64,000 nucleotides of DNA from Metarhizium brunneum (Eukaryota > Ascomycota > Sordariomycetes > Hypocreales > Clavicipitaceae): contig NC_089427.1 of the NCBI RefSeq assembly GCF_013426205.1, forward strand, positions 992,001 to 1,056,000, read 5' to 3'. The notes below the pieces were generated by a model, which made no database searches, was not told the origin of the DNA, and was given only the letters and a program-made list of their open reading frames with translations. Positions 1 through 11,843 of the stretch are shown piece by piece. How positions within the stretch are numbered: position 1 is the stretch's first letter; each line of letters begins with the position of its first letter. Both the position numbers and the translations under genes were made by a program.

Positions 1-639
1 ATTTCGCCAAGTGGCCACAACCTCATGTGCGTCAATGGCAATTGCGGCAGTCAGAGCGAATCTCAGACAATTGGTGTCGAGTAAAGGTGCGAGTTTGAGC
101 ATGAGGCCAGCTCGGCTGCGCGGCGTTTGTTTCCCCGGACGCCATGATTCGCCGATTCGAGAAGTGTCGTCAAGGCCTGCACGAACAGCTTTGAATGCAG
201 GACAAAATATACAAACACTCAAAGTGCAGCCTCCCAAAAACATGAATCAAGCCGTAAATTGCAAGAAAATCCTTGTAAACACCCTCACAAGTTACGTCTT
301 TGCAGCCTCACCACATTCCCCCGACTCCGCTCCCTCAATCCCCTCGACATCTGGCCATCTCACAGCAGCAGCCACCCCCGGACCCAGCCGCACCTTCCCT
401 CCGCAAATCCAACCACCCCGGTCAACCAGCCCAGCACATCCAGGAACCAGCCCTATACGTACATCCTCTCACGGTTCGCATCATCCGAGCCACCCTCACT
501 CACTCACTCACTGCCAAAAGAAAGAAGAGAAGAAAAAGAAAAGCCGCTCACGCCCTTCCAATGCACGGCTTGTAAACCCGCCCACCCGTGTCCGCGACAC
601 AAAGTCTGCAAAAACAAAACAACCCCCCCGCCCGCAGCC
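1..639. other. upstream region of the first gene
   Basis: No gene is supported here. The overlapping open frames are Pro/Ser/Thr-rich and look like C-rich leader DNA read in all frames. A CACT tetranucleotide run at about 495-512 and a purine-rich stretch at 520-545 lie shortly before the ATG at 640 and probably belong to its promoter or 5' UTR. Confidence 0.6.
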
Positions 640-1335
640 ATGCCCGAGTCCTCGTCCTCGTCCTTCATCGACACCATCGTCCACATCCTCCAGCCCATCC
701 GGTCACTCAACTGGACGCGCTACCTCGGCCTCATCACCGCCGCGCTCTCGCTCCCCCTACGCCTGGCCTGGATCCCGCTCTCCCGCCTCCTCGCCCTCGT
801 CACCACCCTCCTCGCCCCGGCGGGCTACGTGCTCGCCTACCTAGGCAGCTGGGCGGCCGCCGTCGCCCGTTTCCTCGTCAGCCTAGAGGTCCGTTTCCAC
901 CCCCTCCTTCACCATCATCATATATGCGCGCAAAAAGACTAACTCGCCCCAGCCCCTGTACACATTCGTACGTGCCCAAGTTCCCCCCGCGTCGCGCCAA
1001 CGTCGCGCCAACTAACACCCAGGGCCGCATAGTTCAGCGTAGCAGCATTCATAGGCGTCGTCGCCGGCGTCCTCGTGGCCGTCGCGTCCGCCGTGGTGAC
1101 CACGTACTTCAACATGCAGGACGAGCCGGAGGATGCGTCGTCGCACAGGAGGCGCCCGCCCAGGAAGCAGGTATACCTGGAGCAGCAGTATCTCCGACCG
1201 GAGCCGCAGGGCCTCGAGCCAGACTGGCACTGGGCGGACACGGCGCAGGCGCAGGCGCAGTCGCCCGCGAGGCTAAGGCGCGTGTCGGGCCTGCAGACGG
1301 AGACGATTCTCGAGGAGGACGATTCCGAGGAGTGA
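640..1335 (+). CDS. unrecognised small membrane protein
   Basis: Modelled as join(640..888,1033..1335), 183 residues, with stop TGA at 1333-1335. I do not recognise a family. Residues about 20-80 are strongly hydrophobic with short breaks (Leu/Ala-rich, starting YLGLITAALSLPLRLAW), and a further hydrophobic segment follows the splice (AAFIGVVAGVLVAVASAVV). This suggests three or more membrane passes, or hairpins. The last 65 residues are hydrophilic, rich in Arg/Pro then Gln/Ala, and end in an acidic tail (ETILEEDDSEE). The 144-bp intron has a weak donor (GTCCGT), a CTAAC branch point at about 1012 and acceptor ATAG at 1029-1032. The join restores frame and skips an in-frame TAG. It could be an organelle or ER membrane protein; no catalytic motif is visible. 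The start ATG lies in a good context (GCAGCCATG). Confidence 0.7.
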
Positions 1336-1802
1336 TTTGCCATTACGTAGGACCGGCGGGCAAATATCACTGTGTTTTTTTAACTTTTTATAACCTGGGA
1401 CCGAACGGCTGGGCATCGCGTCTAGAGCGCTTGTATTTTCTTTTCTACCAAGATACCCCGATTTAGTTCTTCAGCCTCTGCATTAACGCTAATCATAATG
1501 TACTTGACTATTTCTACCTCGTAGCACGGTCAAAGTATTCTTCATGATTTCGATGCATCAAAGCAGACAATCACTGACTGAATTTGGCCGCCCTCGTCTC
1601 GTTCGTCATGTGTTGCTCGCTATATACATCATGCCAACTCCATACGACTACACAATAATTCTATGCAGATATTCCTGTGTTTCTTGTAAACCATCCCCGT
1701 TCCTGTTCCAACGCCAGTCAATCTGCATAACTGTGCGGTACTTTCCCGTCTTGCGCATCGCCAGTGCAGGCCACGTCGGAATATCGTCAAAAGAAACACC
1801 CC
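1336..1802. other. convergent 3' region
   Basis: Space between the stops of the membrane-protein gene (+) and the BUR1 kinase (-). T-rich stretches at 1373-1390 and 1435-1445 are plausible 3' UTR or cleavage signals. I see no further gene. Confidence 0.6.
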
Positions 1803-3701
1803 CTACCGTCTGTACATGTCCCGGTCCATCCTCCTATCGTGGACCGGCGACCGACTTCGGCTCCTCGTCCTTCGATCCCATCGCTCATCCTTTCCGGTAT
1901 ATCGCCTTCGATCATCTCGCGGGCGCTCATCTCTCCGTCTGCCCGCCTCGTCGCCCCTATACGCAGGTATGTAGGTATCAATGTCTGCTCCTGCGCCTCC
2001 ACCGCCTGGCCCTCTCCCAGGGGGACGGTTCCTCCTGTATTCGGGGTCATCTCTATTACCTGGTCTCTCCTGCGGCGGCGGTCGGCCTTGAGGCCCTCTA
2101 TCTCGTTGCCATGCTGGCCGGCGTTCGTCTCTATACCGAGCGCCGTTAACACCGCTTCGGCCATATCCATCGCCACTGTTGAAGCCGGCCGTGGCATTGT
2201 TTGCGTCGGGGCCAATACCCACGGTGCCACCCTTTGGGGCTGGTGGTAAATTGGCTTTCCGGTCGTGAAACTTTCTCCTGTCTAGCTCATGGCTCTCTTC
2301 ATAGGTGGGAATCTCTTCAGGCGCCATTGGAAGCGGTGCCATTTTAAAATATGAGTGTTCCAAGGCATCCACGGCGTTGATTCGTGTTCTCCAGTCTAGT
2401 TTCATGAGTTCCTTGAGTAGCGAAATGGCGCCAGACCCAAACCTATTAGGTCTGATTAGTCGCTGGATGCTGCTGGCACAATTCTGTTTCTACTTGGGGG
2501 AATGACATACTCTCTGAACCGACTCTGCAGGTTTCCAGGTCGAGGTCGGGGTGTCAACTTCTCCCCACCGGGAAGTTGTTTCCACCCGGGCATCACGTCG
2601 TCATTCGGTGAGCCCATCAGGTCCCATATCAGCTCAAGCTGGTGCGGGTCACTTTCGCCTGCGAGGATGGGCTTACCAACCAACATTTCCCCAAATACGC
2701 AGCTAGAAGCGTTTGCTAGTTAGTGTGTGGCCGCTTTTCATTATCCGAGGTATTGAAAACATACCCGACACCCCACACGTCAATAGCAGTTGTGTACTGT
2801 CTGAGTTGTAGCAGCAACTCGGGCGGCCTATACCACCTGGTCACGACCAAGCCTGTGTAATCGCGACGTCCATCGCCCATTGGTCGTCCAGCATGCGGCG
2901 TAGGGCCATCGTAGTGCCTGGCCAGACCGAAATCGGCAATTTGCAGAATACCATGGTTGTCTATTAGCAGATTGGCGGCCTTCATATCTCGGTGGAGAAT
3001 GTGATTGTCGTGGAGGTAGCAAAGTCCCTGTAGTAGCTGCTTCAAGTAGCACTTGATCTGGGCTTCTTTGAAATGGACCGAGGGATTGTCAAGCAAGCCA
3101 GACAAATCGTGGTCCATGTAGGGAGTGGCCATGTACATGATTGGCTTCTTTCGCTTGTCGGCTGTTTGCAGAGGTTAGTTGGCTGGGGTCATTGCCAAGG
3201 CCGCGCTTTGTGGTAACGCACTTGATCGAGATGGATGCTCGACAGCCATATCCTCCAACTTCAGGATATTCTTGTGCGAAAGCAACTTGAGGAGCTTAAT
3301 CTCACGAAGAGCGGTGATGGGAAACTGCCAAGGTGAATGACGGTTAGCATTTCCACGGTTGAATGATGGCGTTGAATGGCATGTCGGTTGCATACTCCGT
3401 CCTTTTCGTGGTGCATGATAATCTTCTTGAGCGCGACGAGGGCACCCGTCTTTTTCGATCGAGCGCGATGGACCTCACTGGCGAGAGTGTCAGCTTCTTG
3501 TCGACTCTACCGCAGACCATCTGACATGGCGCGCAGCCGACGGTATGATGCGTACCCGAATGTTCCCTCTCCCAGTTTCCCCTGTAGTTCGTAATCGGAG
3601 ATGCGCGAACAGCCTTGGAAACTGTGCTTGGGCCTGAGATGATTGAGGGCAAAGGTCCGCGGCGAGGTGCCGTCGGGCGTAGTCTCTGGAGGCCGATCCA
3701 T
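1803..3701 (-). CDS. BUR1: cyclin-dependent kinase BUR1/SGV1 (CDK9-type)
   Basis: complement(join(1803..2442,2511..2702,2765..3161,3222..3324,3396..3477,3556..3701)); 519 residues, five introns of 60-78 bp. It is a serine/threonine kinase of the CDK9 branch. In yeast, Bur1-Bur2 phosphorylates the RNA polymerase II CTD linker and Spt5 to support elongation. Visible motifs: glycine loop GEGTFG (44-49), VALK lysine 66, a PITALRE helix at about 78-84 (the CDK9 signature), catalytic HRD at 167-169, DFG at 187-189, and a T-loop ending [10 protein letters not shown]. After the kinase fold, from about residue 340, comes a low-complexity Arg/Gly/Pro/Asp tail ending in RS and RD dipeptides. That is usual for fungal BUR1 and likely nuclear. 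The start is the ATG just before the conserved [11 protein letters not shown] region. All intron phases join exactly, so the model is firm. The N-terminal 30 residues are the least certain part. Confidence 0.93.
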
Positions 3702-4085
3702 GGTGGGCAGTAGAATAAAGCGAATAAAGCCAGTTGGGAGGTTGATTCAAGCAATGAAGGAGGAGTCAGTCGTCTACCGACGGGCGACGCGTCGAGTTGG
3801 AGGGACAAGCGACTCAGGTTAGCATTGCAGCGGTGCGTCTGGCTCACGAGATGAACGCGAGTTGGGAATGATGGATCGATTCGGGGACAGTGCTGCGATG
3901 GTGGGACGGGGGCTGCGGATCGGTTGGGCTCGAGCAGCCGAGGACGGCGTGATGATACGAGTTTGAGGTTGATGGATTGGAAGGGCGAAAGTTGAGGATG
4001 GGCTTGCACGGAGGGCAGATGTCGATACTAGAAAGTACCTGTAGTGGCACCTAAATAGGACCGGGATCAGGTATCTTCTCGTATC

Positions 4086-4172
4086 ATTTGCCTTTGTGAG
4101 CTGAGTACTTCATGATTGGGCACTTGATCACTTTTGCCTTTGTTAGCTGAACTTGGAATGTGATTGGGCACT
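4086..4172. repeat. diverged tandem duplication, about 45-bp period
   Basis: Two neighbouring copies share TTTGCCTTTGT, then TAGCTGA or GAGCTGA, and end in TGATTGGGCACT. One copy lies at 4086-4125 and the other at about 4131-4172. They differ at several bases, so the duplication is old. It lies about 400 bp upstream of the BUR1 start. Any regulatory role is unknown. Confidence 0.65.
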
Positions 4173-4833
4173 ACGGGTGTATGTGCGGGTGTTCCAGGCT
4201 GCTTCAGTGCACCAAGGCCGCACGTGCAGCAGCCTTGCCTCAAGATGCCACTGGCAAGCAGGCGCTAAATGCATCGACTTCTTCTGGACTCGGACTTCAA
4301 ATTCAAATTGACAGACAGACTCGACAGGTCGAATGTCCCGTCCGGCCCCGCATCGACACCAACAGCGACCTGACGTCCGAATCTCGGTTATCCATGCACA
4401 TCAACGCCAGCTGCATCACGAATCCCGGCACACAGTGACGTAGTCGCACAATGCCGTAATTGCAAGCTCGCGCATGCTGCGTCATGATATGATTTATTTC
4501 CAGGACATGTCACTTTTTTTTCTGTGCTACGCCACTCGATGTGCCGGGTTTGCAGAGCTGAATGAGTTCGACTTGCCCACCTGGCCAATGTGCGTCTGTT
4601 TGACACCAGCCTTGTCTCTTGCCCAAGTCAGTCGTTGGCGGACACGTCTGCATAATCTCTATCTGCAATGCAATGCAACAACTATGTCAACCGCACCGCA
4701 AACTCCATTATGAATAATAACCTCAGCAATGACAACTCTCACAGCATACAAGACAAGATACGCCAACACACCACGGTGATACAATGACAATCCCGTCGCC
4801 CTTGAACGAACACGGCATGAGTCCAGACCGCCC

Positions 4834-4861
4834 GCCGTCTCGCCGTCTCGCCGTCTCGCCG
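4834..4861. repeat. GCCGTCTC octamer tandem repeat
   Basis: Three perfect head-to-tail copies of GCCGTCTC followed by a partial fourth, in non-coding DNA. Confidence 0.8.
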
Positions 4862-5303
4862 CAACACGCAAGCACAAGCAGCCAACAAGAAAAATTCAAC
4901 TAGACCAAACAAGACCTGCTCTCGCGCCCCGAGTTTCCATTACCCCTACTAAACTGCAGCAGCGAATCACCATGCAGCTATGACTAAATAAACCGGGACT
5001 TTTCGCCCTGTCACCAGCCAATCCCGACGCATGCCGTGCCCGTCGGGGGGCCCGCTTGGCTCCGCGCCGCCTTTAGGGTCCGTCGTCGGAACTACTAGTC
5101 TGCCATGTATGTAGTTATCTTATCTTCTCAACTCGGATGCGCATCTCGTTTTTCTGTTTTTTCGATATGTGACTGCGGCCGCGGCGTTGGACATGCTCTT
5201 TATGCAGATTCGCTCGTTTTTGTTTTCGATTCCCTCTTACAATCCTGCTTCCACCCCCTCCGTTTTTCGTCTTGTGGCTCTCGGTGGCGTCTAACCGCCC
5301 TCG

Positions 5304-5311
5304 TATATAAA
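5304..5311 (+). promoter_or_regulatory. TATA box of the asparaginase gene
   Basis: TATATAAA about 230 bp before the ATG at 5541. It is followed by pyrimidine-rich leader sequence, a common fungal promoter layout. Confidence 0.5.
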
Positions 5312-5540
5312 CAGCACCTTTGCGCTTCACATCACGGCGCACACCACCCGTCCCATTTCTGCATACTCGGGCACACGTCGTGTATTTATACAGAAAACAT
5401 CCTGCAATACGCTGGTCTGATACGGTGTAAGAGGTACTTTGCACGACGTTCCCTTCCGTCCCGTCGCCCAATATACTCGGGACACACGGCTGACAAGATA
5501 ACCGCAGACTGTCCTCACTCGGCCCTTGTCCTTGGCCAGC

Positions 5541-7164
5541 ATGTCGCCGTCGCAGACTATGGACGCGACCGCCGCGGGCCTGCCCGAGTCGCGCGTCCTC
5601 ATCATCGGCACCGGAGGCACGATATGCATGCAAGAAGGGCCAGACGGGCTCGCCCCCAGCGAGGACTTTCTGGAGACGGCCATGGCGCCTCGGCCGAGCT
5701 TTAACGACATGTCAGGGCTGGATGGTTCGTTCTCACACACTCATGCCACAACATGACACGATACTGACATCACCACCGCCGACAGTCAAGCTCCAAGCCT
5801 ACCAGGACGGCCAACTCACCTCCCTGGCGTCCCTCCGCACGCCGCCCACGGCCTACCACCGACACATCCGCTACTCGGTGCTGGAATTCACCCCCCTCCT
5901 CGACAGCTCGTCCATCTCGGCGGCCGACTGGGCCAGCATGGCGGCGTGCGTCAAGGAAAACTACCACCTCTTCGACGGCTTCGTCATCCTCCACGGCACC
6001 GACTCGCTCGCGTACACGGCGTCGGCGCTCTCCTTCATGATGAGCAACCTGGGCAAGCCCGTCATCCTCACGGGGTCGCAGGCGCCCATCTTTGCGCTGC
6101 AGTCCGACGCCGTCGACAACCTGCTCGGGTCGCTCATCCTCGCGGGCACCTTTGTCATCCCCGAGGTCGGCCTCTTCTTCCACCACAAGCTGTACCGCGG
6201 CAACCGCACGACCAAGGTGTCCTCGGCGGCGTTCGAGGCCTTCGCCTCGCCCAACTGCGACCCCCTGGCCAAGGTCAACGGGCTCGGCGTCACCGTCAAC
6301 TGGCCGCTGGTGCTGCGGCCGACGAGCATCGCCGAGTTCCAGATCCAGCGGCACCTCGACACGGCGCACGTGGCCTGCGTCCGCGTCTTCCCCGGCATCA
6401 AGCCCGAGATGGTGGACGCGGTGCTGCGGCTCCCCGGGCTGCGCGGCCTCATCCTCGAGACGTTTGGCATGGGCAACGTGCCCGGCGGCGGCGGCGGGCG
6501 CCTCACCCAGGTCCTCGAGGCCGCCGTGCGCCGGGGCGTCGTCGTCGTCAACGTCTCGCAGTGCGTGTCGGGCTTCGTGTCGCCCGTCTACGCGCCCGGC
6601 ACGCAGCTCGGCCGCGTCGGCGTCATCTTCGGCCTCGACCTCACCGCCGAGGCCGCCCTCGCCAAGCTCTCCTACCTGCTCGCCCTGCCCGGCCTCGCCC
6701 CCGCCGACATCCCCGACCGCTTCGCCCGCTCGCTGCGCGGCGAGATGACCGAGATTGCCCACCCGACCTTCTCCCACCCCTCGGCGCCCCTCGAGGCCAG
6801 CGCCGCCGCCCGCCTCACCCCCGCCGAGTCCGCCTTTGCCGCCCTCGGCTACGCCATCCGGGGCGACGAGCTGCCCGTCGTCAAGCAGCTGCTCGAGGGC
6901 GACGGCGGCCGCCTCCTCCACACCGCCGACTACGCCGGCAACACGCCCTGCCACCTCGCCGCCGTCAACGGCAGCACCGACATCATGCTCGAGCTGCTCC
7001 ACCGCGGCGCCAGCGTCCACGAGAGGAACCGCGCCGGCAACTCGCCCCTGTTCCTGGCCACCCTGTCCGGCAACGAGGCCTGCGCCGAGCTTCTGAGGTC
7101 CGCCGGTGCCCATTTGAGCATGGACGAGATTGAGAGGGGGTCCTTGGCCAAGCATTGTCCATAG
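5541..7164 (+). CDS. L-asparaginase (type I, cytosolic) with ankyrin repeats
   Basis: join(5541..5724,5786..7164); 520 residues; one 61-bp intron (donor GTTCGT). It hydrolyses L-asparagine to aspartate and ammonia; relatives such as mammalian ASPG also have lysophospholipase-type annotations. Both threonine active-site blocks are present: GTGGTI with nucleophile Thr27, and HGTD at 131-134 carrying the second Thr/Asp pair. TGSQ follows at about 160, and the C-terminal half of the asparaginase fold ends near residue 390. From about 425 to 515 there are at least two ankyrin repeats (AGNTPCHLAAVNGSTDIMLE and AGNSPLFLATLSGNEACAEL). There is no signal peptide, so it is cytosolic. The ATG at 5541 is the first in frame; the open frame before it lacks an ATG. 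The coding GC content is very high, which creates long meaningless open frames on the other strand. Confidence 0.92.
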
Positions 7165-7713
7165 AAGAGTACATGACTGCCATGATTAATATATTTTACT
7201 TGTCTTAATACATATATAAATATATTCATTTACCTTGAAATATTGTAATATTATACTTATATATCAGCCAGGTAATTATTGAGTAAAACGTGAGCGCACC
7301 TAGCAAAAAAAGTAAGCCCGCCGAGCAACCTACACGAAACCCACCGGCGTGCACAGAACATGGCACATCCAGCGACACTTGGCAACACTCGGTAAACAAT
7401 TACATCATAAAACATGCTATTTTCTACCGCCTTTTCTGGCTGTCTCGTCTTACATTCACCTTGCCCGATACACCCCCTATCCAGGCCAAGGCCCCAACAT
7501 GGCGCCAAAAGTCATACATGTTAATCAGGAATCAGCGTCCGACCAGTGCTTCGTGTATCCAGAGCCTCTACTCCTTCTCTTGCTCGCTTGGCTACCAGGT
7601 ACATATCCTTGGACAGAACCACGGTGGGTAACACCTTGACGCCGTCATGATTCAGGGATTGCCGCCTCCATCTTGCTACAAATGGTATATTCACACTTCG
7701 TTGATTGCTTCGT
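7165..7713. other. convergent 3' region, asparaginase / UBP15
   Basis: A very AT-rich stretch at 7186-7262 (TATATAAATATATTC and similar) follows the asparaginase stop and is a likely polyadenylation region. The rest is unremarkable and no gene is seen. Confidence 0.6.
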
Positions 7714-10700
7714 TTATCGAAGGAAGAGATCCCCAACGCCGTTCCTTAGCGATCTGGTTCTATCCACGTGATCCAGGCCGAGATAATCATCCTCGGTTGC
7801 CGCCATGGTCCATAATTCATCGTCTGCCATAGTCAGCAGCGGCAATTGATATTTTCATGGCAGTGTCACTTACCGTCATTGAGGTACTGGGGTTTTGAGT
7901 AATTTGCCCGGCGGACCACCGCAAACTTAATCTTTTCAAAACTCTTGCCTTTGAACCCGGTGCGCTTCTCAAGACGCTTCTTGGTGTCTGCGAATTTTTC
8001 GCCCTAACAAGTGTCGGGGTCAGTGGCTTGCTGAATATCACATTCATTCACTGCTTTATCCACACTTACCTCTACGAGAAGGAATTTGAATGGCACGCCG
8101 TGGACTCTATTCACTTCGTTCTGGAAGTGAAAGACTTGTATGAAGTTCTCCTCGGGTGCTACGGTCTCCTCATTCGGCATTCGCTCGGCGTAGATTTGTG
8201 TGTACTCGTTGAGGTTCATAATCGGATGCTCTCTTCGTGGTTCACGATAAAATCTATTTGAGCTCGTCTCATACACTCTTATCTTGCCGCCTTCCTGTTC
8301 GTCGGGTATTTGGGCCTTCTTCACCAGAGCCTGGATCAGATCGTCAATGGTGCCGGTTTTTGGAACGAGCAAATCAAAGTGATCCTAGAGACAGCTGTTA
8401 GTGAATTCAGGTGCTGCTGGGGAAATGCTTGACCGCGCATATACCTCTCTGGTAATACCCTCGCTCAACCAAGTGAGCTTGATACTCTTCTTGGTATCTA
8501 GCTCCGCCAGGCTCATCTCCAATACCTCAAAGTAGAACGCGTCTGCCCTTTGGCTAGAATTGAGACTATTTCCCATTGGGTTTAATATCTGCCTCAGGCT
8601 GGGGTTTGTTCCACGTCGGACCGGCGCTTTCGGGTTATTAGTCGTGGCGTTGACGGTCCACAGGCGAATATGCGTGGACGGAATACTCAAGTAAGAGCCA
8701 ACCCGCTCCGACAATGTGTCATAGTTAATCTTCGAGTTGAGAACGAGATCAAATGGCGGATACTGGTTCTGGTCGCATCTGCTTGGGTGGGGGTGAAACC
8801 TGACAGTTCTCTTGTTCTCGAGGAAGTCGTAGTATTCTCTGGCGTCCTCAAATCGCTCCAGTGATCGAATACTAAATTATTAGTACCTATAAGATAGTCT
8901 GCAGAAGGGGCAACTTACGGTTCTTGCAGGGGCTTGTCTTGTGCCTGTGCTTGTTCTGCTGAGCGTCCGGATGAACGCTGGAAGCAAATAATATCACCAT
9001 CCTGCAGCTCGGCAACTTTGAGGGTCTGCTTGGCTTTCAGGGGTTCAATCATCGTCGGTTTGATTTCCTAGGCAGGTCAGTATAATACTCAGACTCAGAA
9101 ATTGGCTTTGAAGTTGGAAGGCCATACCTCCCATAAAAGAAGCTTCTCCTCCGCAGGTAGCTTGTCGCCCCAGCCCATCTTCTCAAGGATCTGAGGAACC
9201 AAGTCCTCAACCTTTTTCTCCTTGCCAATGTAGACATGGCCAACGCCGTGTAGACTTTGAGCATCAGCGTCAAAGTGCTTTAGAAACAAGAGAATAGTAT
9301 CATTTTTAACGACTACACCATTTGCCTGGCTCTGGTACGATGGCCAAATAGGCTCCCCATTAGAGTTCAGCTGGTCAGCAACTTCAGCCCAGACTCGCAG
9401 GCTAGTGTCCCGGTGTGCGGCAGACCGGCTGTATATTTCTTCAACTGTTGGGCGGAGGTCCATAATGGGCTGATCGGGCCGGATGGTCTTATTTTGTCGA
9501 TTCACCATCAGCCAGAGTCGCACCTTGCGAGGATCCTGGCCCAAGTCATCTGCAACCTGGCTGGTGAACTCTTCCATGGTCATTGCGCGGCGGACTCGGT
9601 ACGATCGTGGCGAAGCCTCATCAGGCTCCTGGTTCGAGTCAAAGGTACACAGGTCGGTAGCGCCATAGTGACGGAAGGTGTCGTCTGTAATGACCTTGGC
9701 CATCATGTAAAGGTGTGCTTCCCGCTGCTCACGTCTACGTGCCTCTTTGAGGGCGTTTTCTTCTTCAAATCGTTGTTCTGCAAAGATGTTAGTCCATTTT
9801 TGAATCTTCTGGGACAATAGGAGACCTACGCAGATGGTGAGGAATATCATTCTTCTGTACACTGCACAGAATCTTATCAAGCTTCGACCGGCGGATATAG
9901 ACCAACATATATGCGCTGTTCTGGCGAATGATTGGGGCCTTCTTTTGGAGCGGAGCACGAGGATACCCGTTGGGAGTTCTGTACTCTCCACCGAAATTAT
10001 CCTCCAGAACCTCTCTAGACGTGGCACGCGTGACTTTGTCGTCGTCGTATTTGTAGAACCATCCATCCTTTTCCGGCTTAATAAATGCATAGTAGTGTCC
10101 GGCGTTCAAATCACCACTGTGGACGAGTACTCCGTGAAGCTGGTATGTCCAGGGTTCGGACTTGTCGGCATCCTCTATCAGATAAGGTGCGGCATCAAAG
10201 ACGTCGGGAAATTCATAACGGTCATTGATCTTCATCATCATATCCCTCTGAATATCGTACTCGAATCGCTTGAGCTGCAGGTGCAGAACGTCAGGAAAAC
10301 TGGTAAAGATGACACCCTTGTTGGCATCCTGCAGCTTGTGCTCGTCTCCGGCAAAGTACTGGTTTTCCCCGTCCATCTTTTCAACCTGAATATAATCCTG
10401 GAAACTTTCCAGCATGTTCTTGTTGCCACTGACATTGAGCTGAATATCCCAAAAGTCCTCGATGCGGCTCGATTCGTAGTCCACGTTGATACATGAAATG
10501 TACGTTTTGATCTTGCCGCTGAACATTTCTGGGAGAACGTTTTCGGCCTTGGTGCCCTTCATCTTCTCCTCCATCCGTTCCATCAGTTTTCGTGACAATT
10601 CTTGAACATCTTGCTGTTCAAAAATGTGGCGCGTCTCCCATCCGAATGATTTCGTCAATTCGTTGGTCCCAACTGCTTGATCGGAGGTCTGAAGTTGATA

Positions 10701-11843
10701 GAAAAGCCGCTGGAGCGTGTAGGCAGAGTTTTGCATGCTCTCGTCATTTTCTGTCGGAATTTCGTAGACAGCCTAATAAAGCCTGTTAGTTACACAAGGA
10801 AGCATGGAATGGCCGGGGGCAGAAATCTACCTTGCGGAAGGCATTGGTAAAATAGAGTGACTGGAGCAAACTGTTCAGGTAGCAAGTGGCACCTTGGTTT
10901 TTCAAACCGACGTAGCCGGTTTCCTTCTTGGAGTCATAGTTGATAAAGTTGTGCCACAATACACCAGTCTCGTCCTCCACAACACGGACGTAGGCCGTTA
11001 TGTTTGCTGCGTCATTCTCGCACAAAGGCCGCGTGCCGTGCTCCCAGGGTACGTTGAACATTCTTCGATGCTCGACAAACCTAGTGAAGCCCCAATCGCC
11101 CTCCTCCTTGGTGAATCTGTGGTGCGCGGCATGATGAACGTATAGGCTTGGGTCGTTGGGGTTCCAAAGGACAAGAGCAAATTGTACACAGGCGCTCCAG
11201 TTGTCTGGCACAGCGTCGGCTTCGAAACCATGTTCCAAGTAGATGGAGCATTGGTCGGTGTTGTTGCCGTGGGGGAAGAGGAGGATTCGCCTGTGACATC
11301 AAGAGCAAGTGTTAAGATATGCATATATTCCGTCACGGACAGAAAACAAGTCCCAGACGGTATTTACTGGGGTCTACACGTACCATGGGTAGCCACCAGC
11401 CTGGAAGATGGGGCCATGCTCCCTCTTACCCATACTCCTCCAATTCTCGACAGTCCATGTGTTGTTGGCGTCTTCTAGGATCTTGGGTTCGTCTAGTAAC
11501 GGGGGCAGGACGAGTTCTCTCATGGCCTCATCTAGAGTGCCACATGTCAGTTGGATTTGTACCATTTATAGAGAATCGTGGCATTGTGCGGTTGAGGGGC
11601 AAACATACAGTCGTTAGCCAGCGGAAGGTCTTGGAGTTGTTGATCTGAATCGCCCTGTTCGAGGCCGTCGGGATTGATGATGGCGACAGAGTCCTTTTCT
11701 GGAGCATTGGCAACACCGACGTAGTCGTCCGTGTCCACCACCATCTCATTGGGGGAGTCAACATTGTAGCTCTGTCGGTTTCGACGATGTTTGTTAGTTT
11801 TTTTTCTCGAGTGAAGACGCAAGTCACGGTCAGGAAAATCCAT
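7714..11843 (-). CDS. UBP15: ubiquitin carboxyl-terminal hydrolase, USP7/Ubp15 family
   Basis: complement(join(7714..7823,7874..8003,8070..8384,8445..8871,8919..9067,9128..9777,9830..10772,10831..11290,11384..11531,11609..11843)); 1188 residues, nine introns of 47-93 bp, all in phase. It is a cysteine protease that removes ubiquitin from target proteins. In order it has an N-terminal MATH/TRAF-like domain (NTWTVENW at about 105, FPHGNN at about 135), a USP catalytic core with the Cys box [18 protein letters not shown] (Cys264) and His box [15 protein letters not shown] (His507), then ubiquitin-like HUBL domains to the end ([12 protein letters not shown]). This is the full USP7/Ubp15/Ubp21-22 layout at normal length. 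In yeast, Ubp15 acts in cell-cycle and peroxisomal-import control. A CTAAC-bearing stretch in codons 10-24 could be read as a 47-nt intron, but it stays open and I keep it coding. Confidence 0.93.

Larger units (their letters stand above)
3702..5540. other. divergent intergenic region, BUR1 / asparaginase
   Basis: 1.8 kb shared upstream space. No coding exon is supported; the open frames are short and without conserved wording. It contains a diverged tandem duplication (4086-4172), an 8-bp tandem repeat (4834-4861), a C/T-rich leader and a TATA box at 5304 that belongs to the asparaginase gene. Confidence 0.6.

Noticed and set aside
5770..7155. 461-codon open frame on the minus strand, and a 395-codon frame on plus (5946-7133)
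   Set aside because: Both overlap the asparaginase exon and are made of Ala/Arg/Gly/Pro-rich junk caused by its very high GC content.
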